A stretch of 64,000 nucleotides of DNA from Prescottella subtropica (GCF_005434945.1 NZ_SKCH01000001.1:310001-374000); one strand, 5' to 3'. Shown: positions 16,001-26,087, numbered from the stretch's first letter. Made by a program: numbers and translations. The notes: generated by a model not told the origin, from the sequence alone.

Positions 16001-18616
16001 TCAGCTCAACAAACCTGTCCGGTAAGCGATTTCGAGTGCCTCGTCGCGGGAGTGTGCACCGATCTTCCGGTACAGGGACCGTTGCTGGCTCTTGACGGTG
16101 TTCGTCGACACGAACTGTTCCCGTGAGATCTCGAGCGTCGACAGCCCCTGCGCCAGCGCGGCGAGGACGGCGTGCTCACGTTCGGTGAGCCCCACCCGGT
16201 GGACGGTCGGCGGGTACATCTCGGGGGCGTCGGAGGCGAGGAACGTGGCGGCGGACGACGACCGGTGCGGCGCAGCGGCGTCGAGTTCGACGACGACGCG
16301 CCGTGGCACCGTCGCGAGCGTGCCCAGCAGTCCGGTGCGGTCGACGATCGCCGTGGCCTGCGTCCACGCCTGCACCGCGGCGATCCTCTCGCCGAGCGCG
16401 AGATGTGAGGCGGCCTCGACCAGCAGCACCTCGAGTTGGGTGCGGGTGAACGGGTAACTGAACCAATCGCACGTGCGGCACAGTGCGAGCGCGGTCTCCG
16501 GTGCGCCGGTCAGCATGTGGGCGCGGGCGGCCGTGACCACCGTCAGCGGGTACTCGAGCGGTTGCGTGTCGAGGATCGAGTGGGCGCGGTTGCCTTCCCC
16601 CAGGGCGAGACGCAGATTGACGTCGAGTGTGGTCAGCACCCGGGCGGCCACCGAACCGGGGCGCAGCACCGCCGCCCGGGAGGCGATCGCGCGCTGCAGC
16701 ACCGCCATCCCCGTGTACGCCTGACCGGTGGCCAGCGCGTAGCGGCAGTGGGCATAGGTGACGTACGGCCACAACTCTTCCCGATCCGGTGCCTCACCCA
16801 GTTCGTCGAGCCACCGGCCGGCGGCGGCGAAGTCGAGTCGGTCGAGTGCGACGATCACCCGGGCGGCGAGTCCGCCGACCTTGACCATCGGTTCGAGCCA
16901 GCCGTCCGGGTCCGGGTGGGCGTCCTCGAGGTCGATCCATTCCTCGGCTCGCCGCGGTTCACCGATGATCGCCCAGTTCAGGGCTGAATTCCCGGCCGCG
17001 TTGCGGGCCACCAGATTGACGCCCTCGGACGGCGGGGCATGCGGGCCCGACGCACCGCGGTGGGCCAGGCGCAACTCCACCGCGGACTCGGCGATCGCAC
17101 CGGCGAGCTGATACGTGATACCCCACTGCAGGCGCATGATCGGCAGACCCGGGCCGATGTCGTCGGGGCGGGCCGCGAGCGCACCGCGCACCAGATGCGA
17201 GAGCAGTCGGGTGGTCGCGGCGGCCCGCGCATGCTCCCCGGCCAGCCGAAGCATGAGCGACTGGATGCACCCGACGGCGAGGGCGTCGCGGGCCGCGTCG
17301 GTGGCGCCGAGGGCCTCCATGGCGGCCGGGTCGCTCGGCAACGTGTCCGCGGGAATGGTCGGCTGGGTGCCGAGCAGCAGGAACAGATCGCGTCCGGCCT
17401 TGATGACGGGACGCTCTGCGATCAGGCTGTCGGGCAGATCCCGCAGGGTTGCCCGCAACAGTCCGAAATGACTGCCCACCAAGTGGATCCAGTGCGCTTC
17501 GAGGAGTTCCACGACCAGCGCCCAGTCCTGGGCCTCGATCGCGTAGGACAGGGCGCCGGCGGCGTCACCCGCATCCGCCGCATGGTGTGCCAGCGTCGTC
17601 AGGCGGCGTCCCGGTTCGAGACCGGCCCGGTCCTGCAGGACGAGGAGGCGCTCGCGGACGGGGCCGGGGAACTCCCACGCGTCGCCCACCGTCGTCTCGC
17701 AGTAGGTGACGATTCCGGCCCGCTCGAGCCGTGTGAGCCGGCACGCGGGGTCGTCGACACCGGTGAGCAGGGCCGCGACCTCCGCCGTGACGATCCGCGC
17801 GGACGCCACCGCTGTCACGAAGTCGCGGTCACCCTCGACCGCCGGATGTCCGAGGACGGCGTCGTGCACGAAACGGTCGATCGCGGTGTCGAGGCGGTGG
17901 GTCAGCAGTTCGCGTCGCCCCGGCACGTCGGGCAGGCTCTTCGCGACTGCCACGGCGACCCGCATCAGTTCGGGCAGCGCGCCGACCCGCTGTTGAATGT
18001 ACTCCAATTCCCCTGGCCCGAGGTCGATTCCGGCGTACTCGAACAGTTCCGCCGCGTCGTCGAGTGTGTACTGCAGGTCGCGAGCCGACACGAGTTCGTG
18101 GGTCGGCTCCATCAGGATCGGATCCCCGAGCAGGGTGCGGGCACACGCGGTGGCGACGACGGTGACGTTGTGGCACCGGTCGAGCAGATGCTCGATCTCG
18201 TCCTCGAGTCGGTCGTCGTCGACCAGGTCGATCCGGGGCAGCACGAGCAGTATCGGTGCGTCGCTGCACGCGAGGAGATCCCGAACTCTCTCGGCGGCTG
18301 CGAGTGCGGGATCCGTAATCCCTTCCCCGGCAACGATCCCGATCGATCGTGCGACGTCGATCAGTGAATTCCAGAACGTGTCGGCATCGACGACGTCGTC
18401 CGGGGCGGGCACCTGCAGAACCGCGTGGAAACCGGGCCGCACCGACTCCGACCACGAGGACACGAGGTCGGTCTTGCCGAATCCGTGCGGGGCACGGATC
18501 ACGGTGACCGGCGCATTGCGGTCCAGGCGGGCGTGAAGCCGGGTGCGCGGCGGAGCCCACCCGGCCGCACGGCGCGGCACACGACCGACGCTGCGGACGT
18601 CTCTGTTTCGACCCAC
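16001..18616 (-). CDS. Large MalT-like LuxR transcriptional regulator (STAND ATPase)
   Basis: 871 residues. It has a Walker A RAPHGFGKTDLV at 41-52, a Walker B-like ILLVLPRIDLV region near 115, a long helical-repeat middle consistent with TPRs, and a C-terminal LuxR HTH (LTEREHAVLAALAQGLSTLE, NTVKSQQRSLYRKIG). Such LAL regulators bind ATP and an inducer, then activate a few promoters. The target is unknown: the nearest genes are the convergent CoA-transferase and the divergent DUF2889 gene. The start at 18616 gives the P-loop its usual distance from the N-terminus. Confidence 0.88.
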   Translation of the reverse strand: MGRNRDVRSVGRVPRRAAGWAPPRTRLHARLDRNAPVTVIRAPHGFGKTDLVSSWSESVRPGFHAVLQVPAPDDVVDADTFWNSLIDVARSIGIVAGEGITDPALAAAERVRDLLACSDAPILLVLPRIDLVDDDRLEDEIEHLLDRCHNVTVVATACARTLLGDPILMEPTHELVSARDLQYTLDDAAELFEYAGIDLGPGELEYIQQRVGALPELMRVAVAVAKSLPDVPGRRELLTHRLDTAIDRFVHDAVLGHPAVEGDRDFVTAVASARIVTAEVAALLTGVDDPACRLTRLERAGIVTYCETTVGDAWEFPGPVRERLLVLQDRAGLEPGRRLTTLAHHAADAGDAAGALSYAIEAQDWALVVELLEAHWIHLVGSHFGLLRATLRDLPDSLIAERPVIKAGRDLFLLLGTQPTIPADTLPSDPAAMEALGATDAARDALAVGCIQSLMLRLAGEHARAAATTRLLSHLVRGALAARPDDIGPGLPIMRLQWGITYQLAGAIAESAVELRLAHRGASGPHAPPSEGVNLVARNAAGNSALNWAIIGEPRRAEEWIDLEDAHPDPDGWLEPMVKVGGLAARVIVALDRLDFAAAGRWLDELGEAPDREELWPYVTYAHCRYALATGQAYTGMAVLQRAIASRAAVLRPGSVAARVLTTLDVNLRLALGEGNRAHSILDTQPLEYPLTVVTAARAHMLTGAPETALALCRTCDWFSYPFTRTQLEVLLVEAASHLALGERIAAVQAWTQATAIVDRTGLLGTLATVPRRVVVELDAAAPHRSSSAATFLASDAPEMYPPTVHRVGLTEREHAVLAALAQGLSTLEISREQFVSTNTVKSQQRSLYRKIGAHSRDEALEIAYRTGLLS

Positions 18617-18704
18617 CCGGAACCACCCCCAGCCGTTCGACTGATCTGATCATCGCAAACCCGGAAATCGGGGCTGCGCGTGCCTCCGGCGTCCCGTCTC
18701 GTGA

Positions 18705-18737
18705 GAACCGGTTCGATACCGCGCCACGGATCGTGGC
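18705..18737. promoter_or_regulatory. Two short palindromes between LuxR and DUF2889 genes
   Basis: GAACCGGTTC (18705-18714) and GCCACG-GAT-CGTGGC (18723-18737) lie in the 133-bp divergent region, 13 to 45 bp before the DUF2889 start. Either could be an activator or repressor site; no Shine-Dalgarno is evident for the DUF2889 gene. Confidence 0.35.
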
Positions 18738-18749
18738 ACGGTCGACAGC

Positions 18750-19715
18750 ATGAGTGCATACCCGCCGGATCGGCAACTGCACGGTGACGTGCGGCAGTCG
18801 CGAGCCGACATGCCTGCCGCGCAGCCGGGTTCGTGGCGGCGCCTCACCTGCCTCGATCTCGTCCGGCCGCACGGCCCGGCCGGGGACCTCACCGTCCGCG
18901 GCCGGGCCCTCGACGTCACGACGGACTCCGGGGGCCGACCGGTGTCGTACGACGATGCCCGGCTCGAGGCCACGGTCGACTACCACGGTGGCCGCGTCCT
19001 GCTCCATCTCGAAACCTCTCCGGAACTGCCGGAACTCGCGGCGCTGGTGGGGGCGTCGGTGATTGCGGGCTTCCGCGGCCGGGCGGACCTCGACACGGTG
19101 GCCGGCATCTCGGCGCCGCTGGCCGCGCTGCTCGACGACCTTCCGGTCGGAGTGTTGATCTCCGGGCACGCGGTATCGGCGGCCCGGACATCCGGCAATG
19201 AAAGTGTCACTGTGAGTAGCGGATACATTCCGGTCGCGGACCAGTGCGCGGGTTACGCGGCCGGCGGCGCGCTGATGACGGCGATTGCCGAGCGGGGCCG
19301 CAGCCCGGTCGCGGACGGCCCCGACGCACCCGCACTCGACGCGCCGGAGTGGATGTCCGAGCCGCTCGCCGAACACGGGATGCGGCGCATCCGGCGGATC
19401 GACCGCCACCACATGGACGGGGCAATCCGCGTCGACGCGATGTTCCGCGACACCTATCGGCGGGTGGACGGCGTCGAGACCGTGATCCACGAGTACGAGC
19501 TGGCGGTCGTCGCGGACGAGGCGACCGGCGTGATCGAACACGCGGTCGCGACACCGCGTGTACTGCCGTGGTTCGACTGCCCCGGCGCCGTGGCGAGCGC
19601 GGGCACGCTCGTCGGAACGACCCTGGAGCGGATAGACGAGCGGGTGCGCCGCGACTTCCGCGGTGTCGGAACCTGCACGCACCTCAACGATCTGCTGCGC
19701 AGTATCGGGCGCTGA
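18750..19715 (+). CDS. DUF2889 domain protein
   Basis: 321 residues, soluble. The C-terminal third contains the DUF2889 pattern: RVDAMFRDTYRRVDG near 228, VIHEYELAVV, and FRGVGTCTHLNDLLRSI at the very end. In actinobacteria such proteins are scattered near CoA-transferase and aromatic degradation genes, but no reaction is established. It is divergent from the large LuxR regulator, which makes it a possible target. Confidence 0.7.
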   Translation: MSAYPPDRQLHGDVRQSRADMPAAQPGSWRRLTCLDLVRPHGPAGDLTVRGRALDVTTDSGGRPVSYDDARLEATVDYHGGRVLLHLETSPELPELAALVGASVIAGFRGRADLDTVAGISAPLAALLDDLPVGVLISGHAVSAARTSGNESVTVSSGYIPVADQCAGYAAGGALMTAIAERGRSPVADGPDAPALDAPEWMSEPLAEHGMRRIRRIDRHHMDGAIRVDAMFRDTYRRVDGVETVIHEYELAVVADEATGVIEHAVATPRVLPWFDCPGAVASAGTLVGTTLERIDERVRRDFRGVGTCTHLNDLLRSIGR

Positions 19716-19721
19716 AACCGG

Positions 19722-20561
19722 TCAGGCGCTGAAACCCTTGGCCGCCAACCAGTCGAGGACCGTGTCGGCGATCTCCTCCCAGCCGTGGTCGACGGTGAGG
19801 GAGTGCCCGCGATCGGCGAACACCACGTAGTCGTTGTCGGTGTGCGCCTTGTGGTACCGGTGGTGCGTGGCGCGGCTGACGGACTCGGGAACCGTGTGAT
19901 CCTGCCCGCCGCCGAGGATCAGGAGCGGACCGCGCTCGACGTCGGTGTCGACGTGAGTCGGGGAACCGGGGCGCAGGTTCGCCAGCGCCGTCTCGAACAG
20001 CGGCCGACCCGGGGACGGAATCGTCCAGTGCTCGTACAGTTCGTCGGATTCGTCGCGGGCGAGTGTGTTGCCGAAGCGGTGCGCGAACGCATCCGGTGTC
20101 AGGGTGATGCTGCGTTTGGCGTTCGCCGGGTTCCCGAGCACCGGGAACGACGACTTCAGGTGCGCGAGCGGGGCCGCGCGGACACCCCGGATCGCCGTGG
20201 GATCGATCGCGATCGCGGCCGCCGCAACATCGGCAGCCAGGAGTTTCTGCGCGATCAGACCGCCGAACGAGTGCCCGACGACGATCGGCTTCCGGTTGAG
20301 CGGGGCGATGGCCTCCGCGAAGTGCGCGGTGATCTCGTCGAGGCCGATACCCGCCTGGGCGTCGGCGCGGGCGCGGGTGTCGGTGATACTCGGCACCTCT
20401 CCCGGCCAGGTGGGGGCGAGTGTCGGGAACCCGGCGGCGGCGAACTTGTCCTGCCACCGATCCCACGACGCCGCGGCGAGCCACAACCCGTGGACGAACA
20501 TCACCGGCGGCGCGCCGCGGGGTGTCGGCGGGACGTGCGGTCGAGGTGAGGTGTCGGGCAT
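19722..20561 (-). CDS. Alpha/beta hydrolase
   Basis: 279 residues with the full fold: oxyanion-hole VHGLW at 23-27, nucleophile Ser98 in GHSFGG, acid in GGGQDHTVP near 223, and His in DRGHSL near 254. It has no signal peptide, so it is cytoplasmic. The family includes esterases, C-C hydrolases and haloperoxidase-like enzymes; the substrate cannot be told. It is convergent with the DUF2889 gene (6 bp between stops). Confidence 0.8.
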   Translation of the reverse strand: MPDTSPRPHVPPTPRGAPPVMFVHGLWLAAASWDRWQDKFAAAGFPTLAPTWPGEVPSITDTRARADAQAGIGLDEITAHFAEAIAPLNRKPIVVGHSFGGLIAQKLLAADVAAAAIAIDPTAIRGVRAAPLAHLKSSFPVLGNPANAKRSITLTPDAFAHRFGNTLARDESDELYEHWTIPSPGRPLFETALANLRPGSPTHVDTDVERGPLLILGGGQDHTVPESVSRATHHRYHKAHTDNDYVVFADRGHSLTVDHGWEEIADTVLDWLAAKGFSA

Positions 20562-20747
20562 CGGTGGGTCCTTCCGGGACGGGAAATGCCTGCGGAATGC
20601 CTACGTGTGCTGCCATCACGATGCATGAAGGATTCGGTTCCGTGACCCGAAGTTGCTTATTCGGTATGGACTTCGGTCGCCGATCGGGGACAAAACACTC
20701 GAACGGGTGTGGTCGAACGGATACCGGATCGCCGTCCGGGTGCCAGA

Positions 20748-21500
20748 ATGGGGCCGGTGAGTTCCATCTGGTGGGGGCAGACCACCGGGCAGGGCTGGGC
20801 GCAGCTGATCGCCCTCGGCTACGCGCTGTTCCTCTGCTCGGCGATCGGCCTGGAACGCGAGTTCCGGCGCAAGAGCGCCGGTATCCGGACGTACGCGATC
20901 GTCGGTGTCGGGGCGGCACTGTTCGTGCTGATCAGCAAGTTCGGATTCTCGGACGTGGTTGCGGTCGGCACCGTGAACCTCGATCCGTCCCGGGTCGCCG
21001 CCCAGATCGTCTCCGGTATCGGATTCATCGGTGCCGGAATCATCTTCGTCCGGCAGGATGCCGTCCGCGGGCTCACCACCGCGGCCGCCATCTGGATCAG
21101 TGCGGCCGTGGGGTCGGCGTGCGGTGCCGGTCTGCCGGTCCTCGCGGCCGCGGTGACGGTCGCCTACTTCGTGGTCGTGTACGTCTACCCGCCGATTCTG
21201 CGGCGGGTGCCCGGCAGCCGGGTACGACGCGAACCGATCCAGCTTCGTTACGTGGACGGCCGGGGTCTGCTGCGGCAGATCCTGCAGACCGCCACCGACA
21301 TGAACTACGCCGTCACCCACGTCGGCACCAGCCGGTCCGAACTCGACGGCACCGTGCGCCTGACGATGGACGTCGAGGGCCGGGGCGGGCTGGCGGGACT
21401 GGCGGATCGGCTCGCGTCGATCGACGGTGTCGTCGAGGTCACCGCCGGGCGGCGCGACCTCGACGACACGGGACTCGACGAGTACGAGGACGACGAATAG
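20748..21500 (+). CDS. MgtC/SapB family membrane protein
   Basis: 250 residues: about five helices in the first 145, then a soluble C-terminal domain of ACT-like length. SAIGLEREFRRKSAGIRTYAI near 30 and GIGFIGAGIIF near 92 are the conserved MgtC core. MgtC proteins inhibit the F-type ATP synthase or help growth at low Mg2+. The ATG at 20748 and a GTG at 20757 are both possible starts; no M-box-like leader is visible in the 186 bp upstream. Confidence 0.85.
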   Translation: MGPVSSIWWGQTTGQGWAQLIALGYALFLCSAIGLEREFRRKSAGIRTYAIVGVGAALFVLISKFGFSDVVAVGTVNLDPSRVAAQIVSGIGFIGAGIIFVRQDAVRGLTTAAAIWISAAVGSACGAGLPVLAAAVTVAYFVVVYVYPPILRRVPGSRVRREPIQLRYVDGRGLLRQILQTATDMNYAVTHVGTSRSELDGTVRLTMDVEGRGGLAGLADRLASIDGVVEVTAGRRDLDDTGLDEYEDDE

Positions 21501-21501
21501 C

Positions 21502-22290
21502 TCAGGGCAGCAGGGCTGCCGGGGTGCCGGGCAGACCCGGATAGTAGGTGCCGGCCGACCAGCCGCCGTCGACGGCGAGTTCGGCACCCGAGATGTAGGC
21601 GGCATCGTCGCTCGCGACGAACAGGGTGGCGCGGGCGATGTCCTCGCTCTCCCCGATCCGTTGCAGCGGCACCCCGACGTACTTGCTCTGCAGGTCGTCG
21701 CCGCTCAGGCCGGCCGGATTGCCGAGGGTGGTGTCGACGCCACCGGGATGCACCGAGCACACCCGGATCCCGGACGGCCCCAACTCGTAGGCCAGGGCCT
21801 TCGTCAGTCCCCGCACCGCCCACTTGCTGGCCGTGTAGGCGGCCAGTCCGTTGACGCCGCGCAGCCCGTCCACCGACGAGATATTGACGATGACGCCGCG
21901 CCCGGCGTTCTTCATCGTCGGGACGACGGCCTTGGCGCCGAGCAGGTTTCCGAGCACGTTGACGTCGAGGAGGCGTTCGGTCTTCGCGACGTCGAGGTCC
22001 TCGATCGGCGCCCAGTGCATCACGCCGGCGTTGTTGACGAGGATGTCGACGGCCCCGAACCGGTCGACCGTCTGTTCGGTGAACGCCGTCCACGACGCCT
22101 CGCTGCTCACGTCGAGGGGGGCGAAGAACGCGGCGTCGCCCAGTTCGTCGGCGAGCGCGCGGCCCCGATCCTCGAGAACGTCGCCGAGTGCCACCCGGGC
22201 GCCCTCGGCGGCGAAGAGTCGGGCCGTCGCCGCGCCCATACCCTGGGCCGCTCCGGTGATGATCGCAACCTTGCCGTCGAGCCGTGCCAT
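21502..22290 (-). CDS. Short-chain dehydrogenase/reductase
   Basis: 262 residues. It has the classical SDR pattern: TGAAQGMG at 12-19, acidic Asp37 (GDVLE) favouring NAD(H), NNAG at 86-89, catalytic Ser138/139, and Tyr152 with Lys156 in YTASK. The closest general type is the 3-alpha(20-beta)-hydroxysteroid dehydrogenase/glucose-dehydrogenase group. The ATG at 22290 has GGAGG upstream. It ends one base from the convergent MgtC gene. Confidence 0.88.
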   Translation of the reverse strand: MARLDGKVAIITGAAQGMGAATARLFAAEGARVALGDVLEDRGRALADELGDAAFFAPLDVSSEASWTAFTEQTVDRFGAVDILVNNAGVMHWAPIEDLDVAKTERLLDVNVLGNLLGAKAVVPTMKNAGRGVIVNISSVDGLRGVNGLAAYTASKWAVRGLTKALAYELGPSGIRVCSVHPGGVDTTLGNPAGLSGDDLQSKYVGVPLQRIGESEDIARATLFVASDDAAYISGAELAVDGGWSAGTYYPGLPGTPAALLP

Positions 22291-22468
22291 GCGTCCTCCG
22301 TAGTGCGTCGTGGACCGGACTGCCCGGCCCACCCCGACGATGGTGCGGGGTCGGCGTGAACGGAAGGCCGCTTCTCGCTCAGTGATCTTCATCGGCCGAT
22401 TGCCCAGCAGAATGTCACGATCCGGGGAAGGGTAGGGGGATCGACTCGGTGCCGGAAGGAGGCCCCGG

Positions 22469-23125
22469 ATGGATTTCCGGACCTGGTGGGACTTCGTGTC
22501 GGTGCGGCGGCAGCAACTGCTCACCGACTCGTTCCTCCACGTCAGCGCAGTCGTGCAGTCGGTGGTCATTGCCGGTGTCATCGCGGTGGTGATCGGGATC
22601 GTGGTCTACCGCAGCCCGGCCGGGTCGGCGGTCGCGACGGGCCTGGCCAGCACGGTCCTGACGCTGCCGTCGTTCGCCCTGCTGGGCCTGCTCATCCCCG
22701 TCCTGGGCCTCGGTGTCGCCCCGACCGTGACCGCGCTGGTGCTGTACGCACTGCTGCCGATCATCCGCAACACCATCGTCGGCCTGGGCGCGGTCGATCC
22801 CGCGATCACCGACGCCGCGAAGGGCGTCGGGATGGGCCGACTGCACGTGCTGGGGCGGATCGAACTGCCGCTCGCGTGGCCGTCGATCCTCGCCGGCATC
22901 CGGGTGAGCACCCAGATGCTCATGGGCATCCTCGCGATCGCCGCCTACGCCAAGGGGCCGGGCCTGGGCAACCTCATCTTCTCGGGCCTGTCCCGGGTGG
23001 GCAGCCCCACTGCGGTACCGCAGGCCCTCACCGGCACCGTGCTCATCGTCGTTCTCGCGCTCGCCCTCGACGGACTGCTGGTCCTCCTCGGGCGCCTCAC
23101 CACCTCGAGGGGGATCCGTGACTGA
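22469..23125 (+). CDS. Osmoprotectant ABC transporter permease (OpuBB-like)
   Basis: 218 residues with five or six helices and the EAA-type loop (ITDAAKGVGMGRLHVL near 115-130). It is one of two permeases of a choline/glycine-betaine type importer. The ATG at 22469 follows GGAGG. Its stop overlaps the ATPase gene by 8 bp. It opens a four-gene operon, permease-ATPase-permease-binding protein, matching OpuB/OpuC order variants. Confidence 0.9.
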   Translation: MDFRTWWDFVSVRRQQLLTDSFLHVSAVVQSVVIAGVIAVVIGIVVYRSPAGSAVATGLASTVLTLPSFALLGLLIPVLGLGVAPTVTALVLYALLPIIRNTIVGLGAVDPAITDAAKGVGMGRLHVLGRIELPLAWPSILAGIRVSTQMLMGILAIAAYAKGPGLGNLIFSGLSRVGSPTAVPQALTGTVLIVVLALALDGLLVLLGRLTTSRGIRD

Positions 23126-24329
23126 ACTGCTCACCGACGAGGAACGCACCGGCAAGGGCGTCGAGATCGTGCTCGACGACGTCGTCAAACACTATTCCGG
23201 GCAGGACGATCCGGCCGTCGACCACGTCTCGATGACCATCCCGGCGGGGGAGACGGTGGTGTTCGTCGGGCCGTCCGGCTGCGGCAAGACCACCACCATG
23301 CGGATGATCAACCGGCTGATCGAGCCGACGTCCGGAACCATCACCATCGCCGGTCACGACACCCACGCGATCGACCCGGACCGGCTGCGCCGCGGCATCG
23401 GGTACTCGATCCAGCAGGCCGGGCTGTTCCCGCACCTGACCGTCGCGAAGAACGTCGCCACCGTGCCCGGCCTGGTGGGCTGGGGCAAGAAACGCACCTC
23501 CGAACGGGTCGACGAGATGCTCGACCTGGTCGGTCTCGACCCCGACACGTACCGCGGGCGCTATCCGCGGCAACTCTCCGGCGGGCAGCAGCAGCGGGTC
23601 GGGGTGGCCCGGGCACTGGCCGCCGACCCGCCGGTGCTGCTCATGGACGAGCCGTTCGGTGCCGTCGACCCGATCACCCGCGGACTGCTGCAGGACGAGT
23701 TGATGAGGCTGCAGTCCGATCTCGGCAAGACGATCGTGTTCGTCACCCACGACTTCAACGAGGCCGTCAAACTCGGTGACCGGATCGCGGTCCTCGGCAA
23801 CCGGTCGCACATCATGCAGTACGACACCCCCGAGGCGATCCTCGCGAACCCCGCCAACGACACCGTCGCCGGGTTCATCGGTGCCGACGCATCCCTCAAA
23901 CAGCTCACCCTGTCCCGGGTCGGCGACATCGAGCTGACACCGTGCCCCACCGCCTATCCGGACGGGTCGGTCGCCGATCTGCGCCGGGCCCTCGACGAGC
24001 AGGACGCCCTGTGGGCGGTGATCCTCGACGGCCGGGACCGTCCGGTGCGCTGGGTGTCGGCCGAGCAGTTGGTGTCGGCGGCCTCGCTCGAATCCGTCGG
24101 AGACCCGGTCGGCGAGAACGTCTCGGTCACCTCGACCCTGCAGGACGCACTCGAGGCACTGCTCGTGCAGGCCAGCGCGTCCACGGCAGTGACGGATCGG
24201 GGCGGCCGGTTCGTCGGACTGGTCACGATCGACTCACTCGTCCAAGCCCTGCAGGTGGTGCGCGACGAACATGCCGACGACCACGCCGGGGACCCTGCCG
24301 GGGACCACGCCGTGGACCCGTCGTCGTGA
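23118..24329 (+). CDS. Osmoprotectant ABC transporter ATP-binding protein with CBS domains
   Basis: 403 residues. ATPase part: Walker A GPSGCGKTTT (about 51-60), signature LSGGQQQRVGVARAL (about 153) and Walker B LLMDEPFGAVD (about 175). The C-terminal 120 residues form a CBS pair, with VTDRGGRFVGLVTIDSLVQAL near the end. In OpuA-type systems the CBS module senses ionic strength and gates transport. The tail repeats short D-H-A-G-D units (about 387-400). Confidence 0.93.
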   Translation: MTELLTDEERTGKGVEIVLDDVVKHYSGQDDPAVDHVSMTIPAGETVVFVGPSGCGKTTTMRMINRLIEPTSGTITIAGHDTHAIDPDRLRRGIGYSIQQAGLFPHLTVAKNVATVPGLVGWGKKRTSERVDEMLDLVGLDPDTYRGRYPRQLSGGQQQRVGVARALAADPPVLLMDEPFGAVDPITRGLLQDELMRLQSDLGKTIVFVTHDFNEAVKLGDRIAVLGNRSHIMQYDTPEAILANPANDTVAGFIGADASLKQLTLSRVGDIELTPCPTAYPDGSVADLRRALDEQDALWAVILDGRDRPVRWVSAEQLVSAASLESVGDPVGENVSVTSTLQDALEALLVQASASTAVTDRGGRFVGLVTIDSLVQALQVVRDEHADDHAGDPAGDHAVDPSS

Positions 24330-25087
24330 CCGCCGACACCGGCCGGGAGGCCACCGCGCGTGCCGAGCGCATGCGACTGCTGGTGCAGCCGCTGCTGGTG
24401 CTGCTGCTGACCGCCGGCGTCCTCGGCTGGGCGTTCACCCGCGAGTTGACGGCGACCCAGCAGGCGAGCATCAGCGTCGGCAACATCGCGACCCTGACGT
24501 GGCAGCACGTGCTCATCACCGTGGTGGTGGTGGTGATCGTGCTGGCGCTGGCGGTGCCGCTCGGCACCCTGCTCACCCGTCCCGGGTTCCGCAGGCTCGC
24601 ACCGATATTCGTGGGCATCGCGAACATCGGTGCGTCGGCGCCCGCGATCGGTCTGCTGGTGCTGTTCTATCTCGCGACGCGGACGACGGGCTTCTGGATC
24701 GGGGTGCTGCCGATCGCGTTCTACTCGCTGCTGCCGGTGCTGCGGAACACGATCCTCGGCTACCAGCAGGTGGATCCGGCGCTGATCGACGCCGGCCGCG
24801 GCCAGGGCATGTCGGCGCCGACGGTGCTCCGACGAGTCGAGTTCCCGCTGGCCGTGCCGTACATCCTGGCGGGTCTGCGGACGTCGCTCGTGCTGGCCGT
24901 CGGCACCGCGACCCTGTGCTTCCTGGTGAGCGCGGGTGGGCTCGGCATCCTCATCGACACCGGATACAAGCTGCGCGACAACGTGACTCTCGTCGTGGGC
25001 GCCGTCCTGGCGGTCGCGCTGGCGCTGCTGGTCGACTGGCTCGGCGCCCTCGCCGAATCGTTCCTCGGACCGAAGGGACTGCGGTGA
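24326..25087 (+). CDS. Osmoprotectant ABC transporter permease (OpuBD-like)
   Basis: 253 residues and about six helices. The EAA loop LIDAGRGQGMSAPTVLRRVEFPLA is split about residues 152-176. The GTG start at 24326 overlaps the ATPase stop (GTGA). It is the second permease of the same operon and is followed one base after its stop by the binding-protein gene. Confidence 0.88.
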   Translation: MTADTGREATARAERMRLLVQPLLVLLLTAGVLGWAFTRELTATQQASISVGNIATLTWQHVLITVVVVVIVLALAVPLGTLLTRPGFRRLAPIFVGIANIGASAPAIGLLVLFYLATRTTGFWIGVLPIAFYSLLPVLRNTILGYQQVDPALIDAGRGQGMSAPTVLRRVEFPLAVPYILAGLRTSLVLAVGTATLCFLVSAGGLGILIDTGYKLRDNVTLVVGAVLAVALALLVDWLGALAESFLGPKGLR

Positions 25088-25088
25088 C

Positions 25089-26075
25089 ATGACGGTGACA
25101 CGGCGGGTCCGGGTCCTGGCGACGTTGATGCTGACACTGGTCGTCGCGGCCGGCTGCGGACTCGAATCCGGCAGCGCCGTCCCGTTGAAGGTGGGGGCCG
25201 GCAGCATCGAGCCCGTGCCGGACCTCGCGGGTGTCCGGATCACGGTCGGCTCCAAGGACTTCAGCGAGCAGATCATCCTCGGCTACATCATCGAATTCGC
25301 GCTCGCGGCGGCCGGTGCCGACGTCCGCGACCTGAGCAACATCCAGGGCTCCAACAGTGTCCGGGACGCCCAGATCGCCGGCCAGATCGACGTCACCTAC
25401 GAGTACACCGGCACCGGCTGGATCAACTATCTCGGCCATGAGAAGCCGATCCCGGATTCCCGTGCCCAGTACGAGGCGGTCCGCGACGAGGACCTCGAAC
25501 GCAACGGCATGGTGTGGATCGATCCGGCACCGATGAACAACACGTATGCGCTGGCGACGAGCCGGCGGGTCGCGGAGGAGACCGGGGTGCGGACCCTGTC
25601 CGACTACGCCGAACTCGTGCACCGCGATCCGGCGGCCGCGGCGACGTGCGTCGAAACCGAGTTCAATGTCCGGCAGGACGGATTCCCGGGCATGGCGGCC
25701 GCGTACGGATTCGATCCGAAGGGGGTGGAGCGGCGGATCCTGCAGACCGGCATCATCTACCAGGCGACCGCCGACGGTAGCCAGTGCCGGTTCGGTGAGG
25801 TGTTCACCACCGACGGCCGGATTGCGGCCCTCGACCTCGTGCTCCTCGAGGACGACCGGCAGTTCTTCCCCAAGTACAACCCGGCGATCATCATGCGGGA
25901 GGGTTTCGCCGCCGACCACCCCGCGATCGCGGAGGTCATGGCCCCGGTCTCCGCGCTCCTCACCGACGCGGTGATCACCGACCTCAACCGCCGGGTCGAC
26001 GTGGACGGTGAGGACCCGGCGGTCGTCGCACGGGACTGGATGGTCGGCCAGGGGTTCGTGACGGCGAAGAGTTGA
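25089..26075 (+). CDS. Osmoprotectant-binding lipoprotein (OpuBC/ProX-like)
   Basis: 328 residues. The signal ends in the lipobox VAAGC with Cys23, so the mature protein is lipid-anchored outside the membrane. ITVGSKDFSEQIILGYI near 53-69 and VTYEYTGTGWINYLG near 98 are typical of the OpuAC/ProX type II binding fold for betaine, carnitine or choline. It is the last gene of the operon. No terminator is visible before the next gene's operators, only 13 bp downstream. Confidence 0.92.
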   Translation: MTVTRRVRVLATLMLTLVVAAGCGLESGSAVPLKVGAGSIEPVPDLAGVRITVGSKDFSEQIILGYIIEFALAAAGADVRDLSNIQGSNSVRDAQIAGQIDVTYEYTGTGWINYLGHEKPIPDSRAQYEAVRDEDLERNGMVWIDPAPMNNTYALATSRRVAEETGVRTLSDYAELVHRDPAAAATCVETEFNVRQDGFPGMAAAYGFDPKGVERRILQTGIIYQATADGSQCRFGEVFTTDGRIAALDLVLLEDDRQFFPKYNPAIIMREGFAADHPAIAEVMAPVSALLTDAVITDLNRRVDVDGEDPAVVARDWMVGQGFVTAKS

Positions 26076-26087
26076 AAACGCTCGATC

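Noticed and set aside
17829-19682. 617-residue open frame on the minus strand
   Set aside because: Overlaps the LuxR regulator in another frame and the DUF2889 gene antisense; no domain is visible.
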